In this document: in pieces, positions 48,508 to 62,452 of the stretch
Numbering within the stretch: the first letter of the stretch is position 1
How the letters are laid out: every line of letters begins with the position of its first letter
Assembly (NCBI RefSeq): GCF_000317305.3
Contig: NC_023036.2
Span: forward strand, 2,356,001 to 2,420,000
Direction of reading: 5' to 3'
Source of the DNA: Mycolicibacterium neoaurum VKM Ac-1815D
GTDB lineage: Bacteria; Actinomycetota; Actinomycetes; Mycobacteriales; Mycobacteriaceae
Length of the DNA: 64,000 nucleotides
Program-made: the position numbers and the translations under genes
Notes under the pieces: model-generated
Database searches by the model: none
Seen by the model: only the letters and a program-made list of their open reading frames with translations
Told to the model about the DNA's origin: nothing

Positions 48508-49002
48508 CTAACCGGCCTGTTCGGAACCGCCAGGGAAGGCCACCGTCACCGGTGGCACCCCCAGGATGCTGCGCCACCGGGCGGCAAGCACCGCGGCCTG
48601 CGTCATCGCGGTGAGCGCGAAGGTGCGGTCCTGCGGATCTTCTGCCTGTTCCAGCACGGCCCGCCACGCGGTGGCCGTATCGGCCTCCATGCGGACGGCC
48701 AGCTCGGCGGCGTCGCCGGGATCGGCGACCTCAGTCGGCAGCTGATAGCCGGGTGCCGGTAGCGGTGCGGTGATCCGACGGCCCGCCAGGATCTCCAGCG
48801 CCTCCTCGCGGCGTTGCCGGTGCTGGGCCATCGCCTCAGCGACCAGCCAGTTGTCATCAGGCGTGGAGTGCGCCGACACGATGCCGTAGCCGTAGATGGC
48901 GCCGTGCTCGGTCGCGACGGCGTCGAACCACGCCGCGGCGGCGCCATCCTCCGGGCGGTCCGGGTCCGGGGTCGGCTCGGGTGCCGTGTTCGGAGCTGTC
49001 AT
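48508..49002 (-). CDS. DUF4439 ferritin-like protein
   Basis: 164 residues, Rv2844-like. A DUF4439 four-helix, ferritin-like domain: AWFDAVATEHGAIYGYGIVSAHS has Glu/His positions of the first helix, AEAMAQHRQRREEALEIL follows, and the last helices contain RMEADTATAWRAVLEQA. Residues 1-22 are Pro/Thr-rich. No signal peptide. Whether it binds metal is unknown. Its ATG overlaps the stop of the upstream lipoprotein gene (ATGA), so the two form one operon convergent with proS. Confidence 0.8.
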   Translation of the reverse strand: MTAPNTAPEPTPDPDRPEDGAAAAWFDAVATEHGAIYGYGIVSAHSTPDDNWLVAEAMAQHRQRREEALEILAGRRITAPLPAPGYQLPTEVADPGDAAELAVRMEADTATAWRAVLEQAEDPQDRTFALTAMTQAAVLAARWRSILGVPPVTVAFPGGSEQAG

Positions 49003-49529
49003 GGTTTCTCGTCTCCGCCGAGCGCCACCAGGTACGCCGCGGTGCACGCCGCGGAGATGGAACCGAACAGTCCGGCGCGATAGCCGGAGAGTCCTTCGGC
49101 AGCGCGAGCGGCCTGTTCGGCGGAACCGCGGAGTTCCTCGACGACCTTGGCGACGGTGGGGGCCGTCGCCGGGTCAGGCGCCGTCGTGGTCGGGGTCGTG
49201 CTGGTCGCCGTCGTCGGGCCCTCGCCCGCGGTCAGCCTGGTGATCTCGGCGGCCAGCGCGTCGGCGTGGGCCGAACGCTCGGCGGCGATCGAGGTCAGCG
49301 CGGCGACCTGCGACTGGCGCGACGGTCCGGTCAGCGCCGTCGCCGCGTCACCGGCCAACTCGCTGTCGGAGCGAGCCCGGTCGAATCCGGTCTGCAGGTC
49401 GTCGAGGTCGGCGGGCGGCGGTGCGGGCGCGCACGCGGCGGCGGAGCCGAGTAGGGCCAGCGCGACGCCGGCCGGCAGGGCACCGATCAGCAGGCGACGC
49501 CGACTCAGGATGGGCAGGGCGCTCGGCAC
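48999..49529 (-). CDS. Putative Tat-type lipoprotein of unknown function (Rv2843-like)
   Basis: 176 residues from GTG 49529, chosen since AGGA lies 7 nt upstream (GTG 49535 is too close). The N-terminus SRRRLLIGALPAG looks like a twin-arginine signal and ends in lipobox SAAAC, followed by a Pro-rich spacer. The body is helical with DLQTGFDRARSDSELAGDAATAL and a Thr/Pro-rich insert (TTATSTTPTTTAPDPATAP) in the middle. Operon with the DUF4439 protein and similar helical content, so it may be a partner or second ferritin-like domain. Confidence 0.68.
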   Translation of the reverse strand: MPSALPILSRRRLLIGALPAGVALALLGSAAACAPAPPPADLDDLQTGFDRARSDSELAGDAATALTGPSRQSQVAALTSIAAERSAHADALAAEITRLTAGEGPTTATSTTPTTTAPDPATAPTVAKVVEELRGSAEQAARAAEGLSGYRAGLFGSISAACTAAYLVALGGDEKP

Positions 49530-49664
49530 GCCCACATCCTGCCATGTTGGGTCGGGCCGCTCGTTTGGTGATTGTCGCGTCACGGCTGGCGTATCGTTTG
49601 GTAGTTGATTCTCCGGCCGTGCCGGTCGGAGGTTGTCCGCACAACTCAAGATGAGGAGCTCGCC

Positions 49665-50207
49665 GTGGCAACGGATGACCCGCTGCGGTCTGCGCGCCTT
49701 CCGTCGCGTGAGCAGGTGATCGAACTCCTCACCGGTGAGTTCTCGCGCGCGGGTTACGAAATCGAAGATGTCACGATCACGGCCGCCCGGCCGCCGAGCA
49801 TCACCGTGGTCGCCGACGGAGATGCGCCGCTGGATCTGGACGCGGTGGCCGAACTGTCCCGGCTCGCCTCGGCCGCGTTGGACGAGGCGGATCGCGGTTT
49901 CGATCCGTACGTGCTCGAGGTCACGTCCCGGGGTGTGGACCGCCCATTGACCGAGGAGAAACACTTCCGCCGGGCGAAGGGACGCAAGGTCGGTGTGACC
50001 CTTGTGGACGGGTCGGTGGTCACCGGGCGCATCGGTGCCACCCGCGACGGGATGGTCGCCTTGGTGGTCGCCGAAGGCAAGAATCTCGTCCTGCGGCCGG
50101 TGGCCGTCGACGAGATCGTCAAAGCAATTGTGCAAGTAGAGTTTTCGACGCCAAATCGACGTGAGTTGGAGTTGGTCGAACAGTCAGAAGAGGGGGCCGG
50201 GTCGTGA
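49665..50207 (+). CDS. rimP: Ribosome maturation factor RimP
   Basis: 180 residues from GTG 49665 behind GAGGAG. RimP assists 30S maturation, acting on the pseudoknot region with S12 and S19. N-terminal domain with [45 protein letters not shown] links to the C-terminal SH3-like domain. The C-terminus (about 155-180) is acidic. Its stop overlaps the nusA GTG (GTGA). The 135-nt gap upstream is a divergent promoter region without a clear hexamer pair. Confidence 0.95.
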   Translation: MATDDPLRSARLPSREQVIELLTGEFSRAGYEIEDVTITAARPPSITVVADGDAPLDLDAVAELSRLASAALDEADRGFDPYVLEVTSRGVDRPLTEEKHFRRAKGRKVGVTLVDGSVVTGRIGATRDGMVALVVAEGKNLVLRPVAVDEIVKAIVQVEFSTPNRRELELVEQSEEGAGS

Positions 50208-51226
50208 ATATCGACATGGCGGCATTACATGCCATCGAGGCGGACAAAGGTATCTCGGTCGATATCGTGGTGGACACCATCAAATCGGCGTTGCTGACCG
50301 CTTATCGGCACACCGAGGGTCACGAGGCCGACGCGCGTATCGACGTCGACCGCAAGACCGGTGTGGTCAAGGTGATGGCGAGGGAGACCGACGCCGACGG
50401 CAACCTGATCAGCGAATGGGATGACACCCCAGAAGGTTTCGGTCGCATCGCGGCCACCACGGCTCGCCAGGTGATCTTGCAGCGGTTGCGCGATGCCGAG
50501 AACGAGAAGATGTACGGCGAATTCTCCGCCCACGAGGGCGATATCGTCGCCGGCGTCGTCCAGCGTGATGCGCGTGAGAACACCCGCGGCAACGTGGTGG
50601 TGCGGGTGGGGACCGAGGCCAAGGGCTCCGACGGAATGATCCGTCCCGCCGAGCAGGTGCCCGGTGAGGGTTACCAACACGGCGACCGGTTGCGCTGCTA
50701 CGTCATCGGCGTGACGCGTGGCGCCCGTGAACCGAAGATCGAGCTCTCGCGCACCCATCCGAACCTGGTGCGCAAGCTGTTCGCCCTCGAAGTTCCCGAG
50801 ATCGCCGACGGTTCGGTGGACATCGTGGCCGTGGCAAGGGAGGCCGGTCACCGGTCCAAGATCGCGGTCACCTCCAGGGTCTCGGGACTCAACGCCAAGG
50901 GCGCCTGCATCGGCCCGATGGGCCAGCGCGTGCGCAATGTGATGAGCGAGCTGTCGGGGGAGAAGATCGACATCATCGACTTCGACGAGGATCCGGCCCG
51001 GTTCGTCGCCAACGCGCTGTCGCCGGCCAAGGTGGTCTCGGTCACCGTCATCGACGAGAACGCCCGCGCCGCGCGTGTCGTGGTGCCCGATTTCCAGCTG
51101 TCACTGGCCATCGGCAAGGAGGGGCAGAACGCCAGGCTCGCCGCTCGGCTGACCGGATGGCGCATCGATATCCGCAGCGATTCGGCCGCCGCGCCCGATG
51201 CCGACGGCGCAGAACACGCCACGTAG
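50204..51226 (+). CDS. nusA: Transcription termination/antitermination factor NusA
   Basis: 340 residues from GTG 50204. Binds RNA polymerase and nascent RNA and modulates pausing, termination and rRNA antitermination. N-terminal polymerase-binding domain (1-~105), S1 domain (~110-180, [11 protein letters not shown]), then KH1 and KH2 with [25 protein letters not shown] and [17 protein letters not shown]. As in other mycobacteria there are no C-terminal acidic repeats. Confidence 0.97.
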   Translation: MNIDMAALHAIEADKGISVDIVVDTIKSALLTAYRHTEGHEADARIDVDRKTGVVKVMARETDADGNLISEWDDTPEGFGRIAATTARQVILQRLRDAENEKMYGEFSAHEGDIVAGVVQRDARENTRGNVVVRVGTEAKGSDGMIRPAEQVPGEGYQHGDRLRCYVIGVTRGAREPKIELSRTHPNLVRKLFALEVPEIADGSVDIVAVAREAGHRSKIAVTSRVSGLNAKGACIGPMGQRVRNVMSELSGEKIDIIDFDEDPARFVANALSPAKVVSVTVIDENARAARVVVPDFQLSLAIGKEGQNARLAARLTGWRIDIRSDSAAAPDADGAEHAT

Positions 51227-51293
51227 GGAAGCCGGCTCGGGGCGTAGTGAGACGCGATTGAAGTCTGGACGCCCCGGAACGGTAGACTGAACC

Positions 51294-51617
51294 GTGATCC
51301 AGCGTGAGACTCCGGCAGGCCAGCCTCGTGCGCATCGAGATCCTGCGGGACCGGTGCGTACGTGTGTGGGTTGTCGGAAGCGAGCGTTGGCCGTCGATCT
51401 GGTCAGACTGTCCACCGTTTCCGACAGGCCCGGCGCTTGCGCCGTGACTGTGGATACAGCGGGTAATCTGCCGGGGCGGGGTGCGTGGTTGCATCCCGAT
51501 CCGCAGTGTCTGGACGTTGCACTCCGCCGGCGAGCAATCGGCCGAGCGTTGCGCATCTCCGGTTCGCCGGACACCACCGTGGTGGAAGAACTTTTCCACC
51601 AGTCAGAGAACAGGTAG
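51294..51617 (+). CDS. ylxR: YlxR family RNA-binding protein (DUF448)
   Basis: 107 residues from GTG 51294. The fold is small and nucleic acid-binding: signature RTCVGCRKR near residue 22, then GRGAWLHPDPQC. Universally encoded between nusA and infB in many bacteria; in some it modulates gene expression or RNase P. The ~20 N-terminal residues (QRETPAGQPRAHRDPAG) are a disordered extension. About 100 nt lie between it and infB. Confidence 0.9.
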   Translation: MIQRETPAGQPRAHRDPAGPVRTCVGCRKRALAVDLVRLSTVSDRPGACAVTVDTAGNLPGRGAWLHPDPQCLDVALRRRAIGRALRISGSPDTTVVEELFHQSENR

Positions 51618-51719
51618 CGAAGAACATGAGCACACCGTGAAGTCCCGATGACCATGCGTCATAGCTAAACCCGAGGCGCGGCCTATCCCACCGCTGTCGC
51701 CTCCAAACGAGGAGAAGTA

Positions 51720-54511
51720 GTGGCAGCCCCAGGTAAGGCCCGTGTGCACGAGTTGGCGAAGGAACTCGGTGTCACCAGTAAGGAAGTTCTCGCCCGTCTG
51801 AGTGATCAGGGCGAGTTCGTCAAATCCGCATCATCGACGGTCGAGGCCCCCGTGGCCCGCCGTCTGCGGGAATCGTTCGGCGGCGGCAAGCCGGCGGCCG
51901 GCGATGCGCCCGCTCCCAAAGCGCCCGGCAAGCCCGCGGCACCGTCCGGCGGCCCCAAGCCCGGACCGAAGCCCGCGCCGCAGGCGCCCGCCGCGCCGGC
52001 TCCGGCCGCACCCGCGGCCCAGGCTCCGACGCCCGCACCGGCTCCGGCTCAGACCCCCAGCCCCGCGGCGCCGACACCCGGCCCCGCGCCGACGCCCGCA
52101 CCCGCACCGTCGGCACCCGCGGCCACCGGCACTCCCGGGACCACCCAGACCCCCGGTCCCCGTCCGGGTCCGACTCCCGGTCCCAAGCCCGCACCGCGGG
52201 CACCCCGTGTCGGCAACAACCCCTTCTCGTCGCAGGCACCGGTCGAGCGTCCGGCGCCTCGTCCGGCCGCCGGTCCCGGTGGCCCGCGTCCGGGCCCCGG
52301 CCCGGGTGGTCCGCGTCCCGGCGCACCCCGTCCCGGTGCCGCCTCACCAGGCAACATGCCGCCCCGTCCGCCGGGCGCGCGTCCCGGCGCGACCGGTCGT
52401 CCCGGTGGTCCGCGTCCCGGACCGGGCGGTCGTCCGGCTCCCGGTGGCCGTCCCGGCGGTGGCGGCGGTGGTAACTACCGCGGTGGCGGTGCAGGCGGCG
52501 GCGCAGGTGCCGGTGCCGGCGGCGCAGCGGCCGGTGGATTCCGCGGACGCCCCGGTGGTGGTGGCGGCGGTGGCCGTCCCGGCCAGCGCGGCGGTGCCGC
52601 AGGTGCCTTCGGCCGTCCCGGTGGTGCCCCTCGGCGCGGGCGCAAGAGCAAGCGCGCGAAAAGGGCCGAATACGAGAACATGCAGGCCCCGGTCGTCGGT
52701 GGCGTGCGGTTGCCGCACGGCAACGGCGAAACCATCCGGTTGGCCCGCGGCGCGTCGCTGAGCGATTTCGCCGACAAGATCAACGCCAACCCGGCTTCGC
52801 TGGTGCAGGCGCTGTTCAACCTCGGTGAGATGGTCACCGCCACGCAGTCGGTGGACGATTCCACGCTGGAGCTGCTGGGCAGCGAGATGAACTACGTCGT
52901 CCAGGTCGTCTCCCCGGAGGACGAGGACCGCGAGCTGCTGTCCTCCTTCGACCTCACCTATGGCGAGGACGAGGGCGGCGAAGAGGACCTCGAGTTCCGC
53001 CCGCCGGTGGTCACCGTCATGGGCCACGTCGACCACGGCAAGACCCGCCTGCTCGACACCATCCGTAACGCCACCGTCCGTGAGGGCGAGGCCGGTGGGA
53101 TCACGCAGCACATCGGCGCCTACCAGGTCCTCACCGAGCTGGACGGCAACGAGCGGCTGGTCACCTTCATCGACACCCCCGGTCACGAGGCGTTCACCGC
53201 CATGCGTGCCCGTGGCGCCAAGGCCACCGATATCGCGATCCTGGTGGTCGCCGCCGACGACGGTGTGATGCCCCAGACGGTGGAGGCCATCAACCACGCG
53301 CAGGCGGCCGATGTGCCGATCGTGGTGGCGGTCAACAAGATCGACAAGGAAGGTGCCGACCCGAGCAAGATCCGGGCGCAGCTCACCGAGTACAACCTGG
53401 TGGCCGAGGAGTACGGCGGCGACACGATGTTCGTCGACATCTCCGCCAAGCAGGGCACCAATATCGATGCGCTGCTGGAAGCGGTGTTGTTGACCGCCGA
53501 TGCGTCGCTGGATCTGCGGGCCAACCCCGATATGGAAGCCCAGGGTGTGGCCATCGAAGCGCACCTGGACCGCGGTCGCGGTCCGGTGGCGACGGTGCTG
53601 ATCCAGCGCGGCACGCTGCGGGTCGGCGACTCGATCGTCGCCGGCGACGCCTACGGCCGCGTCCGACGCATGGTCGACGAGCACGGTGAGGATGTCGAGG
53701 AGGCGCTGCCGTCGCGTCCGGTGCAGGTCGTCGGGTTCACCTCGGTGCCCGGTGCCGGCGACAACCTCCTGGTTGTCGACGAGGACCGCATCGCCCGCCA
53801 GATCGCCGACCGGCGCAGTGCGCGCAAGCGCAACGCCCTGGCCGCGCGCAGCCGCAAGCGGATCAGCCTGGAAGACCTGGATTCGGCGCTGAAGGAAACC
53901 AGCCAGCTGAACCTGATCCTCAAGGGCGACAACGCCGGTACCGTCGAGGCGCTGGAAGAGGCCTTGATGAACATCGAGATCGACGACGAGGTGCAGTTGC
54001 GCGTCATCGACCGCGGTGTCGGTGGTGTCACCGAGACCAACGTCAACCTGGCCTCGGCCTCGGATGCCATCATCATCGGCTTCAACGTCCGTGCCGAGGG
54101 CAAGGCGACCGAGCTGGCCAACCGCGACGGTGTCGAGATCCGCTACTACTCGATCATCTACCAGGCGATCGACGAGATCGAGGCCGCGCTCAAGGGCATG
54201 CTCAAGCCGGTCTACGAGGAGAAGGAGCTCGGCCGCGCCGAGATCCGCGCCATCTTCCGGTCGTCCAAGGTCGGTAACATCGCCGGTTGCCTCGTGCAGT
54301 CGGGCATCATGCGGCGCAACGCCAAGGCCCGCCTGTTGCGCGACAACGTGGTGGTCGCCGAGAACCTCACCATCTCCTCGCTCAAGCGGGAGAAGGACGA
54401 TGCCACCGAGGTCCGCGAGGGTTACGAGTGCGGTCTGACCGTGACCTACAACGACATCAAGGAAGGCGACGTCATCGAGACCTATGAACTGGTCGAGAAG
54501 GCGCGCACCTA

Positions 54512-54512
<1 letters not shown>
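51720..54512 (+). CDS. infB: Translation initiation factor IF-2
   Basis: 930 residues from GTG 51720, RBS GAGGAGAAG. Delivers fMet-tRNA to the 30S P site. Residues 1-50 are an IF2_N domain ([19 protein letters not shown]), followed by a ~270-residue Pro/Ala/Gly-rich disordered segment (about 55-320) ending in Arg-Gly repeats. A second IF2_N occurs at ~335-385, then the GTPase domain with G1 GHVDHGKT at 435-442, DTPGHEAF and NKID, then domains II-IV. C-terminal domains end with [18 protein letters not shown]. Unusually long disordered part for the genus; composition is otherwise normal. Confidence 0.97.
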
Positions 54513-57297
<2,785 letters not shown>

Positions 57298-57317
57298 TCC
57301 CCAGCTGAAGCCGGCCG

Positions 57318-58358
<1,041 letters not shown>

Positions 58359-58429
58359 TTACGTCGTCCGCGAACGGCTTTTCGTTACGACGCCTTCGGT
58401 TCGCTGTCGGTGAACGCCCGGAAACACCA

Positions 58430-58462
58430 CGGACGCCCGACGCATTCAGCGCCGGGCGTCCG
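58430..58462 (-). terminator. Terminator of the ABC transporter operon
   Basis: A 10-bp GC-rich stem (58430-58439 with 58453-58462) 11 nt past the ATPase gene stop on the minus strand. The rest of the 208-nt gap to the antigen 85 start (58266-58473) holds its promoter region; nothing else seen. Confidence 0.65.
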
Positions 58463-58473
58463 AGGGTGCTCGA

Positions 58474-59286
58474 TCAGTCCGCGGCGCCGGAGCTTCCCAG
58501 CAGGTAGCGGACCCGATTGGCCACCGTGATGAACTCTGGCCGTTCCATCGTCTCGGCGTAGTCCCGTTCGGCGGGTAGGTCGACGTCGATGGTCTCGATG
58601 ATGCGGCCCGGCCGCGGGCTCATCACCACGACCCGGTTGGCCAGGTACACCGCCTCGGCCACCGAGTGCGTCACCAGTACGACGGTGGTTCCGGTTTCCC
58701 GCCAGATCCGGTGCAACTCGACATTCATCTTTTCCCGGGTCAGCGCGTCGAGTGCACCGAAGGGCTCGTCCATCAACAGCACCTCGGGTTGGTGCAGCAG
58801 CGCCCTGCACAGCGAAACACGTTGCTGCATACCGCCGGACAGCTCGTGGGGCAGGGCGTTCTCGAACCCGCTCAGCCCGGTCATCTCGATCAGGTAATCG
58901 CAGCGGGACTGTGCCTCCTTACGGGGCATGCCCCGCATCTCGGCCTGCAGCAGGATGTTCTTGCGGACCGAACGCCATTCCAGCAGGGCGGCCCGCTGGA
59001 AGACGTATCCGATATCGCGCTGTGGTCCCTTGACCTGCTTCCCGCGCAACCTGACATCACCGGAGGTGGCGGTGGTCAATCCGGCGACCACCTTGAGCAG
59101 GGTGGACTTGCCACAGCCCGACGGTCCGGCGATGGAGACGAACTCCCCGTGTGCGACCCGCAGATCGACATCATCGACGGCGGTGACGGTGGACCGTTTG
59201 GAGGAGAACGTGACGGTCAGGTTGTCGATGGAGATGGCGTCTGAGGTCACGGTGGTCCTCGGTGCGGTGATCGTTGCGGAGGTCAT
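58474..59286 (-). CDS. ABC transporter ATP-binding protein, NitT/TauT family
   Basis: 270 residues. Walker A AGPSGCGKSTLL, Q-loop VFQRAALLEWRSVRKNI, signature LSGGMQQRVSLCRAL, Walker B VLLMDEPFGALD and the H-loop THSVAEAVYL are all intact. The SsuB/TauB/ThiZ group powers import of sulfonates, nitrate or pyrimidines. An ~15-residue N-terminal extension (TSATITAPRTTVTSD) precedes the domain. Third gene of the minus-strand operon, 13 nt after the binding protein gene. Confidence 0.9.
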   Translation of the reverse strand: MTSATITAPRTTVTSDAISIDNLTVTFSSKRSTVTAVDDVDLRVAHGEFVSIAGPSGCGKSTLLKVVAGLTTATSGDVRLRGKQVKGPQRDIGYVFQRAALLEWRSVRKNILLQAEMRGMPRKEAQSRCDYLIEMTGLSGFENALPHELSGGMQQRVSLCRALLHQPEVLLMDEPFGALDALTREKMNVELHRIWRETGTTVVLVTHSVAEAVYLANRVVVMSPRPGRIIETIDVDLPAERDYAETMERPEFITVANRVRYLLGSSGAAD

Positions 59287-59299
59287 GATCGGGCTCTCC

Positions 59300-60343
59300 C
59301 TATTGTCCTGCGGTGGCGGGGACGAACGATGACGCCCAGTATTCGGCCGGGTCCTTGGCCGACTGCAGGAGACCGGCCTCGCTCAGGGTGGCGATGGTGG
59401 AGGTCCAGTCCTGTTCGGCATTGGTGCCGGGAACCTTGCCGGTGGTGGCCGGGGTGTTCAACAGCGGGATGGTCTCCTGCCACTGCTGCAGCAGTACCTG
59501 CTCCGGTGGCGTCTGCGGGTCGACACCGACCATGGCCTTGGCGGCGGCCTCGGGATCGTTCTTGGCCGACTCGTAGGATTCGCTGACCGCGTCCAACATC
59601 GACTGCACCAGTTCCGGATTGTCGGCGATGGTGGAGTTGTGGGTGATCAAACCGTTGCTGTAGAAGTTCAGCCCGGCGTCGGAGTAGCGGAAGTAGCGCA
59701 TTTCGCGGCCGCTCTTGTTGGCGATGGTGGGGCCCTGGTCGTGGGCGAAGCCGATGAGCCCGTCGACGCGGCCGGCCATCAGGGCGGCCATCTTGCCCGC
59801 GGAGTCCAGGTTCTGCTCCTGTACCGCACCGGGTTCCAGGCCGACATCGGCGAGGTACATCGGGAACGTGGTGGTCGGGGCGTCACCTGCGGACACCGCG
59901 ATGGTGCGTCCGGCGAGATCGGCCGGTTCCTCGATTCCGGAGTCGGCGAACACCTGGACCGCCGAGGGGGTGGTCTGCAGGAACACGCCGACGCTCTTGA
60001 TGTCGACGCCTTGGTCGATATTGCTCAACACCGCGGCGGTATCGGACCAGCCGAAGTCGACCTGCTTACCGCCGACCGCCTGCGCGGTGCGGGTGGAGCC
60101 CTGGCCGGGATCGATGGTCAGGTCGATACCGTGCTTGGCGAAGATGCCCTCTTTCACGCCGAGGTAGAGGGGAGCGTGCTCGCCGTAGGGGTACCAGTTC
60201 AGCATCAGCGTGACCGGGGTGGTGCCCTCGCCACCGTCGGCGGCCGAGTTGTCCTGGCCCGCACCGCCGCCGCAGGCGGCGAGTGTGAGCATGGCGGTGG
60301 TGGCGGCGATCGCGCCGGCGGCGCGACGATTCAGCGAAAACAT
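59300..60343 (-). CDS. ABC substrate-binding lipoprotein, NMT1/THI5-like
   Basis: 347 residues. Signal peptide with lipobox LTLAAC. The mature part begins VTLMLNWYPYGEHAPLYLGVKEGIFAKHGI, characteristic of NMT1/THI5-like binding proteins that capture pyrimidines, formylaminopyrimidines or sulfonates; QGSTRTAQAVGGKQVDFGWSDT follows. The ligand cannot be read from sequence, but Trp/Tyr residues in the N-terminal motif suggest stacking on an aromatic or heterocyclic ligand. Middle gene of the operon. Confidence 0.88.
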   Translation of the reverse strand: MFSLNRRAAGAIAATTAMLTLAACGGGAGQDNSAADGGEGTTPVTLMLNWYPYGEHAPLYLGVKEGIFAKHGIDLTIDPGQGSTRTAQAVGGKQVDFGWSDTAAVLSNIDQGVDIKSVGVFLQTTPSAVQVFADSGIEEPADLAGRTIAVSAGDAPTTTFPMYLADVGLEPGAVQEQNLDSAGKMAALMAGRVDGLIGFAHDQGPTIANKSGREMRYFRYSDAGLNFYSNGLITHNSTIADNPELVQSMLDAVSESYESAKNDPEAAAKAMVGVDPQTPPEQVLLQQWQETIPLLNTPATTGKVPGTNAEQDWTSTIATLSEAGLLQSAKDPAEYWASSFVPATAGQ

Positions 60344-60369
60344 TCCGGTCTCCTGTTTCGGGGTGGGTG

Positions 60370-61254
60370 TCAGACGTCCGCGGTCGAGGCGGAGTTGGAT
60401 GTACGGCGCGAGGCGTGCCAGGGGATGAGCAGCTTCTCGGCGATCTCGATGATGGCGAACAGCACGATCCCCAGGATGGACATGATGATCAGGGCCGAGA
60501 ACAGCATGGCGGTGTCCAGGCTTCCGTTGGCCTGCAGGATCACATAGCCCAAACCTTCGTTGGCGCCGACGAATTCACCGACCACGGCGCCGGTGACCGC
60601 GAGGGTGGCGGCCACCTTCAGGCCGGACATCAACTGCGGCAGGGACGCGGGGAAGCGAACCTTCATGAAGGTCTTGAACCGGCTGGCACCCATGGTGGAG
60701 GTGAGTTCGAGGATCTCGGGATCCACCGAACGCAGACCGGCCAGCCCGGAGATCACGATGGGGAAGAAGGCCATCAGCACGGCGACCAGGATCTTGGGGG
60801 ACGGGCCGAAGCCCAGCCACACGATGAACAGTGGGGCGATGGCGATCTTCGGGACCACCTGGGCGAACAGGATGAGCGGGTAGACGGTCTTCTCGAAGCT
60901 GGTCGAGTAGATCATCATGACCGCGACGAAGACGCCGACGACGGTGGCGATGAGGAAGCCGATGACGGTCTCCCAGGTGGTCACCCAGGTGTTGGCCGCG
61001 AGGTATGCCGCGTTCTGCTGGGTTGCGGCCCAGGTGTCGGCGGGCGAGGGAAGGATGTAGGGCGCAACGAGTTCGGCCTCGGTGACTGCCCACCAGCCGG
61101 CCAGCAGCGCGAGCACCAGCATGATCGGCCGCCAGGTGTTCGACAACGTGCGTCCCGGTGAGAATGATCGGCGAGCCCGTCGGGACCCGGTGCGCGATTG
61201 TGCCCGCGTGCCGATGTCCGGTGACTGGACGCGGGCCGATGCGGTTACCGCCAT
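60370..61254 (-). CDS. ABC transporter permease, NitT/TauT family
   Basis: 294 residues from ATG 61254, preceded by AGAGGAC. A basic, disordered N-terminus (~55 residues) precedes six transmembrane helices. The permease-ATPase coupling EAA motif is ELTSTMGASRFKTFMKVRFPASLPQLMSGLK. First gene of the operon, with a consensus-like promoter and LacI operator upstream. In-frame start at 61344 would lie in that promoter. Confidence 0.9.
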   Translation of the reverse strand: MAVTASARVQSPDIGTRAQSRTGSRRARRSFSPGRTLSNTWRPIMLVLALLAGWWAVTEAELVAPYILPSPADTWAATQQNAAYLAANTWVTTWETVIGFLIATVVGVFVAVMMIYSTSFEKTVYPLILFAQVVPKIAIAPLFIVWLGFGPSPKILVAVLMAFFPIVISGLAGLRSVDPEILELTSTMGASRFKTFMKVRFPASLPQLMSGLKVAATLAVTGAVVGEFVGANEGLGYVILQANGSLDTAMLFSALIIMSILGIVLFAIIEIAEKLLIPWHASRRTSNSASTADV

Positions 61255-61296
61255 GGAATGTCCTCTAGTTCGCAGTGAACGGGATGAAACCCGTTG

Positions 61297-61352
61297 GGAA
61301 TGCGCTTTCCGAAGCAATTCCGACAGTAACGTGACCTGGCGCACACTGTCAA
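61297..61352 (-). promoter_or_regulatory. ABC operon promoter with LacI-type operator
   Basis: Read on the minus strand: -35 TTGACA (61352-61347), 18-nt spacer, -10 TACTGT (61328-61323), predicted start near 61316, then GGAAAGCGCATTCC (61310-61297) just downstream. The 14-mer is a palindrome around central GCGC with one mismatched pair, typical of LacI-family sites. Confidence 0.75.
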
Positions 61353-61386
61353 CCGAGCAGTGGTCCGCGCCTCGTGAGGCTGAGAA

Positions 61387-62418
61387 TCAGCTCAGCTTCG
61401 TGCTGTCCCGCAGCACGATCCGACCGGGGATCCGCTCGCGCAGATCGTCGGCGCCGTCGTGGTTGCGCAACGCCAAATCGACTGCGCGCAAGCCGATTTC
61501 TTCGAGCGGAAGGATCACGGTGGTCAGGCTGGGGGTGTGGTCGCGCAGGGTGGGGATATCGTCGAAGCCGGCGATGCAGATATCGCGGGGAACGCTCAGT
61601 CCCAGCTCCCGCCACGCGGCGATCGCCCCGATTGCCATGACGTCGGTGACCGCGAACACGCAGACCGGCGGTGTCATTGCACCCGGTTTCAGATCCAGTG
61701 CGGCGGCCAGGCGGCGGGCGGCCGAATGGCCACCGTCGCGATCGAAGTCTCCGGATACCTCCACCAAGGGGGTCAGTCCGTGCCTGCCGAGCGCCTCGAC
61801 GAATCCATTGCGCCGGTCGACCGAGGTTCGGATATTGCCCGGCCCGCCGATCACGGCGAACTGCCGGTGCCCGGCCGCAACCAGTGCGTCGGCCAATTCT
61901 GCTGAAGCGAAATGATTTTCGGGTTCGACGGCACCGCCGAAGGCCAGCGGCTGGCCGATTACCACGACCCGTCCGCCGTTGGCTCGGTAACGGCCGAACT
62001 CGGCCTCCAATTCACGGTCGAGGTCGCCGCTCTGGCGTGAGCCGGCCAGCACGATCGCATCGGCGCGGTGTGCGATGAACGTACTGACGGCCTCACGTTC
62101 GATATCGAAATCGCGGTCGGTGCCGGCCAGTAGTACCTGCTTGCGTGCGGCCCTGGCGGCGGCCTGTACTCCGCGAGCGATCGAGGAGAAGTAGGGGTCG
62201 GCAATGTCATGCACGATGAGGCCGAGCAGTCCGGTGGAAGCCCGCGCCAAGGCCTGGGCCTGGGCATTCGGCACGTAGCCCAGCTCTCGTGCGGCTGCCC
62301 GCACCCGGTCGGCAACGCCTTCCCCCGGAACGCGGCTCGACCCGTTGAGCACGCGCGACGCCGTCGCCTGTGAGACTCCCGCGCGTACCGCCACATCGTG
62401 CAGAGTGACCGCTGCCAT
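61387..62418 (-). CDS. LacI-family transcriptional repressor
   Basis: 343 residues. N-terminal helix-turn-helix and hinge: VTLHDVAVRAGVSQATASRVLNGS at residues 4-27, then VPNAQAQALARAST hinge. Periplasmic-binding-like effector domain with GLIVHDIADPYFSS, and C-terminal CIAGFDDIPTLRDHTPSLTTV. The effector is probably a sugar or polyol-like compound. It lies between two targets carrying the same operator and is divergent from the oxidoreductase gene. ATG 62418 gives the usual LacI N-terminus. Confidence 0.92.
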   Translation of the reverse strand: MAAVTLHDVAVRAGVSQATASRVLNGSSRVPGEGVADRVRAAARELGYVPNAQAQALARASTGLLGLIVHDIADPYFSSIARGVQAAARAARKQVLLAGTDRDFDIEREAVSTFIAHRADAIVLAGSRQSGDLDRELEAEFGRYRANGGRVVVIGQPLAFGGAVEPENHFASAELADALVAAGHRQFAVIGGPGNIRTSVDRRNGFVEALGRHGLTPLVEVSGDFDRDGGHSAARRLAAALDLKPGAMTPPVCVFAVTDVMAIGAIAAWRELGLSVPRDICIAGFDDIPTLRDHTPSLTTVILPLEEIGLRAVDLALRNHDGADDLRERIPGRIVLRDSTKLS

Positions 62419-62452
62419 GCCCGTTCTTCCCCTGTGTCGCCGACGTCCGGAG

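Noticed and set aside
49572..49597. TTGTCG and TATCGT as a rimP promoter
   Set aside because: The spacer is only 14 nt, too short for a sigma-70-type promoter.
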